Source: an uncultured Parafilimonas sp.
GTDB taxonomy: Bacteria > Bacteroidota > Bacteroidia > Chitinophagales > Chitinophagaceae
NCBI GenBank assembly: GCA_903882935.1
Contig: CAIRZB010000037.1
Coordinates: forward strand, 1-64,000
Reading direction: 5' to 3'
DNA length: 64,000 nt
In this document: positions 51,801-60,033 of the stretch, piece after piece
How the letters are laid out: every line of letters begins with the position of its first letter
Numbering within the stretch: the stretch's first letter is position 1
The notes under the pieces: model-generated
What the model saw: only the letters and a program-made list of their open reading frames with translations
What the model was told of the DNA's origin: nothing
The model's database searches: none
Program-made: the position numbers and the translations under genes

Positions 51801-52697
51801 ATGAAAACAGGAGGCGTTATTATAGCAAGGTTTCAAACCCCGTTTTTGCACGAGGGGCATCACGACCTTATACAGCAGGTTAAAGCCAAGCACAACAAGG
51901 TTATCATAGTGCTGGGTTTTACTGCAGTAAAGCTAACCCCCCGCAACCCGTTTGACTTTTTCACCAGGGAGAAGATGATTAAAGAATCGTACCCAAGCAT
52001 CGTTGTGCTACCATTGGCAGACAACCCCAGCGATGCATACTGGTCGCACCAGTTGGATGGTCTGCTCGCAAATACCTTCCCGTCAGAAACGTTCGTGCTG
52101 TACGGAAGCAAGGATTCATTTATACCCTATTACCACGGAAGGCTTGCCACAGAAGAGTTGAAAGACAACATACAGTTTTCGGCAACAGAGCTACGGGAAA
52201 AACACAGTGATGATGTACTGGCCTCAAAAGAGTTTAGATTGGGCATTAATTACGCGGCACATAACCGCTACCCCATCGCCTACCCCACCGTGGATATTGC
52301 CGTATTGAGCAGCGACAAAAAACAAGTGCTGCTGGGCCGAAAACCCAATGCAGCGGAATGGCGCTTTCCCGGTGGTTTTGTTGACCCAACAGACGAAAGT
52401 CTTGAAGCAGCCGCAAAAAGAGAATTAACGGAGGAGTGTGGCAGCTTTGAAACATCGCCGTTCGTTTATCTAACTTCACACAAGATGAACGACTGGCGCT
52501 ATGTGCATGAAGTGGATAAAGTAATATCATCCCTGTTTACCACTACGCTGCTATATGGCAAACCCGAGGCAGGCGATGACCTTGAAGAGGTAAGGTGGTT
52601 TACTGTTGAACAAATACCCGCACTTATTGAAAGTGGCAATGCTGCCGAAGTACATACCCATTTTTTAACCGTATTATACAAAAGCTTACATAAGTAG
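51801..52697 (+). CDS. nadM: Bifunctional NMN adenylyltransferase / ADP-ribose Nudix hydrolase
   Basis: The 298-residue fusion has an N-terminal NMN adenylyltransferase-type nucleotidyltransferase (about 1-160). The HxGH motif is at 17-20 (FLHEGHHDL) and the SxTxLR-like motif at 127-132. A C-terminal Nudix domain follows, with an intact box at 191-214 (GGFVDPTDESLEAAAKREL, then TEECG). The first makes NAD from NMN and ATP; the second hydrolyses ADP-ribose, which links NAD synthesis to NAD breakdown products. ADP-ribose is also the NrtR effector, so the enzyme can reset the regulator. It is 5 bp upstream of nadV. Confidence 0.94.
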   Translation: MKTGGVIIARFQTPFLHEGHHDLIQQVKAKHNKVIIVLGFTAVKLTPRNPFDFFTREKMIKESYPSIVVLPLADNPSDAYWSHQLDGLLANTFPSETFVLYGSKDSFIPYYHGRLATEELKDNIQFSATELREKHSDDVLASKEFRLGINYAAHNRYPIAYPTVDIAVLSSDKKQVLLGRKPNAAEWRFPGGFVDPTDESLEAAAKRELTEECGSFETSPFVYLTSHKMNDWRYVHEVDKVISSLFTTTLLYGKPEAGDDLEEVRWFTVEQIPALIESGNAAEVHTHFLTVLYKSLHK

Positions 52698-52702
52698 ATT
52701 TT

Positions 52703-54115
52703 ATGCAAAACAACCTGATACTGCTTGCAGACGCTTATAAATATTCCCACCATAAATTATATACCCCCGGCACCGAAAAAGTATATTCCTATATGGAAAG
52801 CCGTGGTGGCATGTTTGAGGAAACAGTATTTTTTGGGCTGCAATATATTCTTAAAAAATACCTGGCCGGCGAGGTGATAACCAAGCCAAAAATTGAGGAG
52901 GCCAGTTATTACATGCAAAGCATTTTTGGCCGGCCCGATGTTTTTGAAGCAGCCAATTTTGAATACATCATCAAAAAATATGGCGGCCGGCTGCCAGTAA
53001 CCATTAAAGCGGTAAAGGAAGGCTTCGTAATACCCACCCACAATGTGTTGATGACCATTGAAAACAATGACTCAAAATGCTATTGGCTCACCAATTTTTT
53101 AGAAACCGTGCTTATGCAGGTTTGGTACCCTGTTACAGTGGCAACCCTCTCTGCCCAAATTAAACAAGTGGTACAAATGTATTTTGCCGAAACCGCAGAC
53201 GACAGCAGTGCTGCGGGTATTGATTTTGTGCTGAACGATTTTGGGTTCCGTGGTGTTAGCTCAGTGGAAAGCGCAGGCATAGGCGGCATGGCGCACCTGC
53301 TCAGTTTTAAAGGCAGCGACACCATCATAGCCAATGCCTACGCCAAAGAATACTACCATGCACAAACGGTACCCGGTGCATCCGTACCGGCAACTGAGCA
53401 CTCTGTAATGACTATGCGTGGCGAGGTCGGCGAGGAAGACATGTTCAGGCACATACTGCGCACCTACCCCACCGGTATCGTGGCCTGTGTGTCAGACTCG
53501 TACAACATCTTCCGCGCCTGTGCCGATTACTGGGGTACTGATTTAAAAGAAGAGATTCTAGGCAGGGACGGCACCTTGGTGATACGCCCCGACTCAGGTG
53601 ACCCTGCATTAACCTTACTCTCCGTGTTTGACATATTGCTTGATAAATTTGGCTATACCATCAACAGCAAAGGGTACAAAGTACTGCCGCCGCAAGTGAG
53701 GGTTATACAAGGCGACGGTATTAATTACGAAAGCATATTGCATATTTACCAAGTATTGAAGATGAATGGCATCTCTGCTGAAAACCTGGTGCTGGGCATG
53801 GGTGGTGCTTTATTACAGAAAGTTGATAGGGACACGCAAAAATTTGCGCTCAAATGCTCCTACGCCGAAATAAACGGGGTGCAGACAGATGTAAAAAAGA
53901 ACCCTATAGAATTAAATGGCCGTGGTGAGATAGAGTCTTCCTTTAAAAAATCAAAAGCAGGCAGACTGAAGCTGATACAAACCAACGGCCTTTTTGAAAC
54001 CGTTCGTGAAGACGCTGCACCGGCTGCAGAAGACATACTACAAACGGTTTTTGAAAACGGCGAGGTGGTGCAGGAGTATGGTTTTGAAGAGATACAGGAG
54101 AGGTTGAGAGGGTGA
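52703..54115 (+). CDS. nadV: Nicotinamide phosphoribosyltransferase
   Basis: The 470-residue NAMPT converts nicotinamide and PRPP to NMN, the substrate of the NadM enzyme encoded just upstream. Family features include DAYKYSHHKLYTPGTEKVYSYMESR at the N-terminus and VNDFGFRGVSSVESAGIGG-type PRPP-binding loop (read here as LNDFGFRGVSS). The catalytic-His loop is PATEHSVMT, and the phosphoribosyl-binding signature GRDGTLVIRPDSGDP comes before the C-terminal FKKSKAGRL. It is the last gene of the nrtR-nadM-nadV salvage operon, ended by the terminator at 54155-54186. Confidence 0.96.
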   Translation: MQNNLILLADAYKYSHHKLYTPGTEKVYSYMESRGGMFEETVFFGLQYILKKYLAGEVITKPKIEEASYYMQSIFGRPDVFEAANFEYIIKKYGGRLPVTIKAVKEGFVIPTHNVLMTIENNDSKCYWLTNFLETVLMQVWYPVTVATLSAQIKQVVQMYFAETADDSSAAGIDFVLNDFGFRGVSSVESAGIGGMAHLLSFKGSDTIIANAYAKEYYHAQTVPGASVPATEHSVMTMRGEVGEEDMFRHILRTYPTGIVACVSDSYNIFRACADYWGTDLKEEILGRDGTLVIRPDSGDPALTLLSVFDILLDKFGYTINSKGYKVLPPQVRVIQGDGINYESILHIYQVLKMNGISAENLVLGMGGALLQKVDRDTQKFALKCSYAEINGVQTDVKKNPIELNGRGEIESSFKKSKAGRLKLIQTNGLFETVREDAAPAAEDILQTVFENGEVVQEYGFEEIQERLRG

Positions 54116-54154
54116 CCATTCAATGCAAGCCACCGCACCCTATACCCCACGCAG

Positions 54155-54186
54155 CAAACACGCGCTGGCTATAAGCGCGTTTTTTG
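54155..54186 (+). terminator. Terminator of the NAD salvage operon
   Basis: ACGCGCT and AGCGCGT form a hairpin (54160-54180) followed by T6. The surrounding GCAAA/TTTTGC bases extend the pairing. Confidence 0.82.
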
Positions 54187-54299
54187 CTAAGATGGCCTGG
54201 GCTGTGATGCCCTTTAAAGAAGAGCCAACCATCTACACAAAAACCAAATTGCGGCTGAAGCAATAACCATGCGCATTTGGGTTTACGTATAAAGCGATG

Positions 54300-54450
54300 G
54301 CTTTTACAGGATTTGTGAAGACACAAATCCGGGCGAAAACCCACAGGTTGCCCGCCGGTAAGGCGTTTAAACGAGTGCCCCAACTAATAAGGAGTTATTG
54401 GGACAAACCGATTATCGGTTTGCCTATACAATAACCCCTTTTCAAAAAGC
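54300..54450 (+). ncRNA. Candidate multi-branched structured RNA upstream of tauE
   Basis: A closing helix GCTTTT (54300-54305) / AAAAGC (54445-54450) encloses three hairpins. These are a perfect 9-bp stem GGATTTGTG/CACAAATCC with AAGA loop (54309-54330); CGGGC/GCCCG with inner AACC/GGTT and a CACA loop (54330-54354); and a long arm GGAGTTATTG/CAATAACCCC with an inner perfect CAAACCGA/TCGGTTTG (54391-54438). The total is about 150 nt. The element could be a riboswitch leader of the downstream transporter or an independent RNA. I do not match it to a known class. Confidence 0.5.
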
Positions 54451-54570
54451 GAGGTAGTCTAAATAGCGGAGAGTCATCAGTGGGTCCATAAAATTAAAGG
54501 CAAACTAAATAAAGCATCACCAACCGCCTATCCTAACCACAAAAAAGCCATCTTTGCCATGTAATACTAC

Positions 54571-55395
54571 ATGGATAATATTTTTTTACTCATCGTTATC
54601 GGCTTCTCCATTGGCACGTTGGGCACCCTCATTGGCGCGGGCGGTGGTTTTATACTGGTGCCGGTACTAATTTTGGCTTACCCATCGCTAAGCCCTGAGC
54701 AAATAACGGCCATATCGCTGGCCACGGTGTTTTTCAACGCATTTTCTGGCAGCATTGCCTATGCCCGCGCAAAAAGAATTGACTATAAGGCCGGCTTGCA
54801 GTTTTTCCTCTTCACCATACCAGGTTCGGTGTTGGGGGTATACATCACCAAACACATCAGCTCAAAAATATTCACACTGTTTTTTGGCTTGCTGCTCATT
54901 TTGTTGTCGGCTGTGTTGTTCTTCCGTAAAAAAGATCCGGCAGTGCCAACAACACAAGGCGGCGGGCTGTCAAAAACCCACCACCAACTAACCGACAAAG
55001 ACGGCGTGGTGTACGATTATTACTACAATAAATACATCGGCTGGCTCATAAGTTTTGTGGTTGGTTTTATATCGCCCATATTGGGCATTGGCGGCGGCAT
55101 TATACATGTGCCTGCCATGGTTAACTGGCTGGGCTTTCCAGTGCATATTGCCACGGCCACCTCACATTTTATATTGGCGGCCATGTCGTTGGTAAGTGTT
55201 ATCGTGCATTGGGCAGAAGGCAATTATAACTCGGCTTACATTCTCCGTATGGTGCTAGGCATCGGCCTTGGGGTTGTGGCCGGTGCCCAACTGGGTGCCT
55301 ACCTTTCCCACAAACTTAAAGCCACGGTTATTATCAAGGCGCTGGCGGTGGCGTTGGGCCTTGTGGGCATAAGGCTGCTGCTGGGTTTGTTGTAA
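54571..55395 (+). CDS. TauE/SafE family membrane transporter
   Basis: The 274-residue integral membrane protein has about eight transmembrane helices in two repeats. The first begins IGFSIGTLGTLIGAGGGFILVPVL, the second FVVGFISPILGIGGGIIHVPAM. Each bears the GxGGGxxxVP motif of the sulfite-exporter (TauE/SafE, DUF81) family. An internal cytosolic loop with many charged residues joins them (about 115-150). The family exports sulfite, sulfoacetate or related anions; the substrate here is unknown. It is preceded by the structured element at 54300-54450 and a putative promoter gap. Confidence 0.92.
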   Translation: MDNIFLLIVIGFSIGTLGTLIGAGGGFILVPVLILAYPSLSPEQITAISLATVFFNAFSGSIAYARAKRIDYKAGLQFFLFTIPGSVLGVYITKHISSKIFTLFFGLLLILLSAVLFFRKKDPAVPTTQGGGLSKTHHQLTDKDGVVYDYYYNKYIGWLISFVVGFISPILGIGGGIIHVPAMVNWLGFPVHIATATSHFILAAMSLVSVIVHWAEGNYNSAYILRMVLGIGLGVVAGAQLGAYLSHKLKATVIIKALAVALGLVGIRLLLGLL

Positions 55396-55717
55396 ATATG
55401 TTTCAGCCGTTCATTTACCAACGTAAATACGGCCCGGCTTCCCCAAAAAACGCATTTTCCCAAACCACCGCTATAAAGCCGGTAAATGTTACCAACCATA
55501 ACCACAATTACATATTCATTAAACCCTGTAAGGGAAGCATCTGTCAGCGATGGGTGAAGCCGGTTTGTAAAATAAACATCCGCAATCCCAAGCCCTATCG
55601 CGCATTCTTTCGATGGGCTTCACCCATCCCTGACAGATGCCGCCCCGCCGCAGCGGGGCTTAAAACAATCGAATATTTCTCGTGCCCTTGCACCTTCCTT
55701 TCTGCAAAAAAATCCCT
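55396..55717. other. Convergent intergenic region with long palindrome
   Basis: Non-coding stretch between tauE and the RND adaptor gene. It contains a 25-bp inverted repeat (separate entry) and a small GC hairpin GCCCCG/CGGGGC (55642-55659). A short open plus frame here has no protein-like features. Confidence 0.5.
55537..55640. repeat. 25-bp inverted repeat with 54-nt loop
   Basis: The arms GCATCTGTCAGCGATGGGTG plus AAGCC (55537-55561) and their complement (55616-55640) match at 24 of 25 positions. Size and position between convergent genes fit a REP/MITE-like palindromic element or a very long terminator. A genome-wide copy count would separate these. Confidence 0.65.
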
Positions 55718-56800
55718 TTACCCGTGTGCCGCCACCTGCCCCACCGGTATCTGGTCGTTTGCATTTACAACAACAGTATCACCTGGCTGCAATGCACCAA
55801 ACACTTCAACCGATGATGCGCTTTCATTGCCGGTGGCAACATCAACTCTCGTTATAAAATTATTCTTACTGGTTAAAACATATTTTCGTTCGCCCGCTGT
55901 AACCACTGCGGTTTTTGGCACGCGCAGGGCCTGGCCGCCCTCCTTTGAATAAATCAATACCTCGGCATACATACCCGGCGCAAGTAAGCCGTCGCCATTA
56001 TTTATGTCGGCTTCTATCCTTTCGTTGCGGTACTGCGCGTTAATATTACCTGCTTTGCGCACAATGGTGGCAGTCATTTTTTTGCCTTGTAAAGCGTTTA
56101 CATAAAAGCTTACGGTATCATTCTCTTTTAGCCTTGTGGTAAGTTTTTCGGGTATATCCACCTCCAAACGCAAATGTGCCGTTTGTTTAAGTTCCAGCAT
56201 GGCCTTGTCTTTTGTGTTGGCACTAACCAATGCGCCGGGGTGCACATTACGCTCTTTAATAACACCCGCAAATGGGGCAGTAACCTGCAAATAACCCAAC
56301 ATGGCTTCCTGCATTTGCCAATTGGCTTTTTCGGCATTGCTTTGGGCACTGTCGGCTTCCATGTTCTCATGGATGGTGGAAAGATCCAACGGGGAAACCG
56401 CGCCGGGTGTTTGCGCAGCTTCCTGCAAACGCATATAACGCTCCTTATCAATAGCAAAAGCTGACTTGCTTTTTGCATACCGTTCCTTGGCCTGCACAAC
56501 TGCCTGTACCAATTCGGGGGCTTCCAGCGTCATCAACAACTGGCCAGGCTGTACCTTGCTTCCGACATCAACCAACACCGCTTTTACATAACCGTTCACC
56601 TTGGGAAAGATGCTCACCTCCTCAAATGCCGCCAGTTGTGCGGGCAATTGCACGGTGTTGGATATTCCGCCTTTTTCAACTGCTGCCAATTGGTATGTAG
56701 GGGCAGCAGGTGTATGATTCTCTTTGGTTTCCTTTTTTTCGCTTTGCGAGCAGGCAGCCAGCACAAACAATGGAAGGGTATAAATTATGCTCCGTTTCAT
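55718..56800 (-). CDS. RND efflux periplasmic adaptor subunit
   Basis: The 360-residue membrane-fusion protein is a lipoprotein (MKRSIIYTLPLFVLAAC, lipobox C17). It has a barrel-sandwich part (VNGYVKAVLVDVGSKVQPGQLLMTLE), a helical hairpin with KSAFAIDKERYMRLQEA and, near 180, VTAPFAGVIKERNVHPGALV. The beta-barrel and membrane-proximal domain ends at VAAHG. It joins the inner-membrane pump to the outer-membrane channel. It is the last gene of the TolC-RND-adaptor operon. Confidence 0.94.
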   Translation of the reverse strand: MKRSIIYTLPLFVLAACSQSEKKETKENHTPAAPTYQLAAVEKGGISNTVQLPAQLAAFEEVSIFPKVNGYVKAVLVDVGSKVQPGQLLMTLEAPELVQAVVQAKERYAKSKSAFAIDKERYMRLQEAAQTPGAVSPLDLSTIHENMEADSAQSNAEKANWQMQEAMLGYLQVTAPFAGVIKERNVHPGALVSANTKDKAMLELKQTAHLRLEVDIPEKLTTRLKENDTVSFYVNALQGKKMTATIVRKAGNINAQYRNERIEADINNGDGLLAPGMYAEVLIYSKEGGQALRVPKTAVVTAGERKYVLTSKNNFITRVDVATGNESASSVEVFGALQPGDTVVVNANDQIPVGQVAAHG

Positions 56801-56822
56801 GTGTATAATAGTTTACAGGTTT

Positions 56823-59800
56823 TTAATTTTCGGGTAACAGGGATGGTGATTTGAAAGATGCTTTTTGCCTTGCCCAGCCATATACCAGCGGCACAATCAA
56901 CAATGCTGCAAATGTGGATGCAACCAAGCCACCGATAACCGCACGGCCAAGCGGGGCCGACTGGTCGCCGGATTCACCGAGGCCGCTGGCCATGGGTATC
57001 ATACCCGCTATCATGGCAAGGCTGGTCATGAGTATTGGCCGCAAACGCAGGCTGGCCGCAACAGATGCCGCTTTAAACGGGTCTTGGTATTCCAACCTCA
57101 GGGCTTCTGCATTGGTTACGATAAGGATGGCATTTGCAACAGACACACCGGTTGACATGATGATGCCCATGTACGATTGCAGGTTAAGGGTGGCACCCGT
57201 TGCGAGCAACAGGAGCATGGCGCCCAGCAGCACGGCAGGCACAGTGGCCAACACCGACACCGACACCAAGAATGACTGGTAGTTGGCGGCAAGCAACAAC
57301 AATATCACCACAATGGCGGCCAGCAGGCCGTTCTGCAACGAATCCATTGTTTCAGTCAACAGGCTGCTCATGCCTTTTATTTCAGCTACCAAACCTATCG
57401 GTGGTGCGCCTACCCCGCTTATAGCTTTTTGCACGGCTGCCGTTGCGGTGCCAAGGTCTTTACCGTAAATGTTTGCACTTACCGTAACAAAACGCCTTGG
57501 GCCGCTGCGGTCGTATTCGCCCGGCAGGCTGTCGGTTGTAACTGTGGCCACATCGCCCAATACAGGCCGTTGCTGGCCTTTCACCAGCGGTGTGGCACCC
57601 ATTTGTTCCACCGAATTCATAATGTCCTGCGGTACTTGCACCTGCGTTTGGTAGGTGTACGAATTATTTTCGTCCAGCCAAAGGTTTTTGTTGGTAAACC
57701 TGCTGGATGAGGTTGCAGCAGTAATGCTTTTGGTAACATTATCAATGGTTAGACCCATTTGCGAAAGCTTCAACCTGTCTACCACAATACTCATATTGGG
57801 AAATTTAAGCGGCTGCTGCACCTGCACATCCCGCAAAAAAGGTATGTTCTTCAAAGCGGTAAGCAGTTTGCCTGAGTAGCTTTCTATATCCCCCATGTTC
57901 TTACCAGCCACACGCACTTCTATGGGAGTGGATGCGCCTTGCGCCATGATTTTTTCGGTCAATTCAATCGGCTCAAAAGAAATACGCATGGCTGGATATT
58001 TCTGGTTTAGTGTTGTGCGGATGGATTCCTTCAACTCATCCATCTTAACCTTGTACCCTTCGTCAAGGTTAACCTGTATTACGGCTTCGTGGGTACCGCT
58101 GTTAAATACATACAGGTTGCTGGTACCAAAACTGCTGGGTACCAACCCCACAAATGCCGAGCTTATTTCAACATGGCCCGTTACAGTGGAGTCGATGATT
58201 TTCAAAACTTCCTTCACAGTTCGTTCGGTTACTTCCAGCCGGGTTCCGTCGGGCTGTTTTATACGCAGTTGCAGCTGCCCGTTGTTCGATTTTGGCAGCA
58301 GGTCCTTCCCTATTGCAACATAACAAACACCGGCAGCGGCCAGCACCACCACCACATATACCAACACTATTATTTTGCGGTGCGGCATCCAGCCATCCAG
58401 CCTATTTTTTAATTGTACTTTCAGCCGCTGGAAAAAGCCATTTTCTTCTTTATGTTCATTATCCTGCCGGTTGTGCTCTTCCACCTCGCCACGTTCTTCT
58501 TCATCCAACGCAAGCCCCGCATGGGCATGATGCCCTGTGTGGTGGTATTGAAATTTCTCGGCTTTCAATAACCAGTTGCTTATCACCGGCACCATGGTTT
58601 GCGCCGCCACAAAAGAAACAATCATGGCAAACGCAATGGACAGCGACAGTGGCAGGAACATGGCTTTTGGCACGCCGCTCATTACAAAGGCAGGTGCAAA
58701 TACGGCCAGTATACAAAGCAATATCAACAGCAACGGGAAGGATATTTCAGTGCAGGCGTCCAGTATGGCCTGCCTTTTTTCCTTGCCCATTTCAAGGTGT
58801 TGGTGTATGTTTTCAATGGTTACCGTTGCCTGGTCAACCAATATGCCGATGGCCAGCGAAAGGCCGCTCAGCGTCATAATGTTAATGGTTTGCCCGGCAA
58901 GGTTTAGAAAAAAAACTGCACTTAATATGGCCACGGGTATGGTTATTATCACCACCAGGCTGCTACGCCAGTCACGTAAAAACAACAATACCATCAGCCC
59001 GGTTAGTATCGCCCCGAGTATACCTTCCGTCATTAAACTTTTGGCGGAATTGATTACAAACACCGATTGGTCGAAGGCGTATGTAATGGCAACATCATTG
59101 GGTAACAGGCTTTGCATTTCTGGTAGTTTTTTACGCAGCGTTTGCACCACATCCCAAGTGGAGGCACTGGCTGATTTTACCACCGGTATGTACACACTGC
59201 GCTTGCCATTTACCAAGGCATACGAAACAGTTACATCGGCACCATCCGATACCGTGGCCACATCTTTTATAAAAATGGTTGAAGGGCCGTTGCTCTTCAA
59301 TGGTATTTCCTCAAATGCCTGCACCTTGCTTTCCAATGAATTTACCGAAGTGATGTATGTTGTGCTGTCAACAACCAGATTGCCCGAAGGGCTGATGGCA
59401 TTGTTTTGGGCAATGGCCTGCACTACTTCGTCGGGAGACATATTTAAACTGCGCAGTTTCTGGGGGTCAACATTAATCACCACTGTTCTAGCATTGCTGC
59501 CAAAAGGCGGCGCTGACGACATACCCGGCACTGTGGCAAACATGGGTCGTACACGGGTAAGGGCTAAGTCAAAAATATCCTTCAAACTCCGTGTGTTGCT
59601 GCTAAAAACCAGTTCGCCAACGGGTAAGGATGACGCATCGAACCGTATTACCTGGGGAGGCAACGCGCCGGATGGGAAGAATGCCTGTGTTCTGCTTACT
59701 TGCAAGGCCACCTGCGCGGAGGCTTCGGCCATATCCGTGCCTTCGTAAAAACTCAGGCGGATTAACGAAAGACCCTGTATGTTTTTACTCTCAATATTCT

Positions 59801-60026
59801 TTACGCCGTTTATATACAGAAATTGGTCCTGCATGCGGGTGGCGAAAAAGCCTTCCATTTGTTTTGGCGACATACCGCCATACTGCTCGATAACATATAT
59901 GGTTGGTGAATTAAGCTTGGGAAAAATATCTATCGGTATCGTGCGTATTGCCATTACCGCGAACAATAAAAGGCCGGCAAACAACACCAATACCGTAACA
60001 GGTCGTTTTAAAGCTGCCCGTACCAT
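56823..60026 (-). CDS. RND efflux transporter permease
   Basis: The 1067-residue inner-membrane RND pump has twelve transmembrane helices and two large periplasmic loops. The N-terminus is ALKRPVTVLVLFAGLLLFAVMAIRTIPIDIFPKLNSPTIYV. The TM4 proton-relay region is SGLSLAIGILVDQATVTIENI, with acidic residue D in place of the classical DD pair. TM10-12 follow with a SVANAILIVTNAEALR segment. A cytosolic His/Glu-rich loop (HHTGHHAHAGLALDEEERGE) is notable and may bind metal. Without the classic metal-RND signature I leave the substrate open (drugs, solvents or metal). It is 7 bp downstream of the TolC gene and 22 bp before the adaptor gene. Confidence 0.94.
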   Translation of the reverse strand: MVRAALKRPVTVLVLFAGLLLFAVMAIRTIPIDIFPKLNSPTIYVIEQYGGMSPKQMEGFFATRMQDQFLYINGVKNIESKNIQGLSLIRLSFYEGTDMAEASAQVALQVSRTQAFFPSGALPPQVIRFDASSLPVGELVFSSNTRSLKDIFDLALTRVRPMFATVPGMSSAPPFGSNARTVVINVDPQKLRSLNMSPDEVVQAIAQNNAISPSGNLVVDSTTYITSVNSLESKVQAFEEIPLKSNGPSTIFIKDVATVSDGADVTVSYALVNGKRSVYIPVVKSASASTWDVVQTLRKKLPEMQSLLPNDVAITYAFDQSVFVINSAKSLMTEGILGAILTGLMVLLFLRDWRSSLVVIITIPVAILSAVFFLNLAGQTINIMTLSGLSLAIGILVDQATVTIENIHQHLEMGKEKRQAILDACTEISFPLLLILLCILAVFAPAFVMSGVPKAMFLPLSLSIAFAMIVSFVAAQTMVPVISNWLLKAEKFQYHHTGHHAHAGLALDEEERGEVEEHNRQDNEHKEENGFFQRLKVQLKNRLDGWMPHRKIIVLVYVVVVLAAAGVCYVAIGKDLLPKSNNGQLQLRIKQPDGTRLEVTERTVKEVLKIIDSTVTGHVEISSAFVGLVPSSFGTSNLYVFNSGTHEAVIQVNLDEGYKVKMDELKESIRTTLNQKYPAMRISFEPIELTEKIMAQGASTPIEVRVAGKNMGDIESYSGKLLTALKNIPFLRDVQVQQPLKFPNMSIVVDRLKLSQMGLTIDNVTKSITAATSSSRFTNKNLWLDENNSYTYQTQVQVPQDIMNSVEQMGATPLVKGQQRPVLGDVATVTTDSLPGEYDRSGPRRFVTVSANIYGKDLGTATAAVQKAISGVGAPPIGLVAEIKGMSSLLTETMDSLQNGLLAAIVVILLLLAANYQSFLVSVSVLATVPAVLLGAMLLLLATGATLNLQSYMGIIMSTGVSVANAILIVTNAEALRLEYQDPFKAASVAASLRLRPILMTSLAMIAGMIPMASGLGESGDQSAPLGRAVIGGLVASTFAALLIVPLVYGWARQKASFKSPSLLPEN

Positions 60027-60033
60027 GTATTTT

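Larger units (their letters stand above)
54116..54570. other. Intergenic stretch holding a terminator and a structured element
   Basis: The first part holds the nadV terminator. The second (54300-54450) is a candidate folded RNA. Two short open frames in the same register (54123-54266, 47 aa; 54297-54434, 45 aa) have no recognisable features. The tauE promoter has no clear consensus. Confidence 0.5.

Noticed and set aside
54300-54450. Cobalamin, SAM or TPP riboswitch upstream of tauE
   Set aside because: The conserved boxes of these classes are not present. The folded element is reported only as an unclassified candidate.
58576-59748. Long plus-strand frame of 390 codons inside the RND pump gene
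   Set aside because: It is antisense to a well-supported gene, and its product has no recognisable domain.
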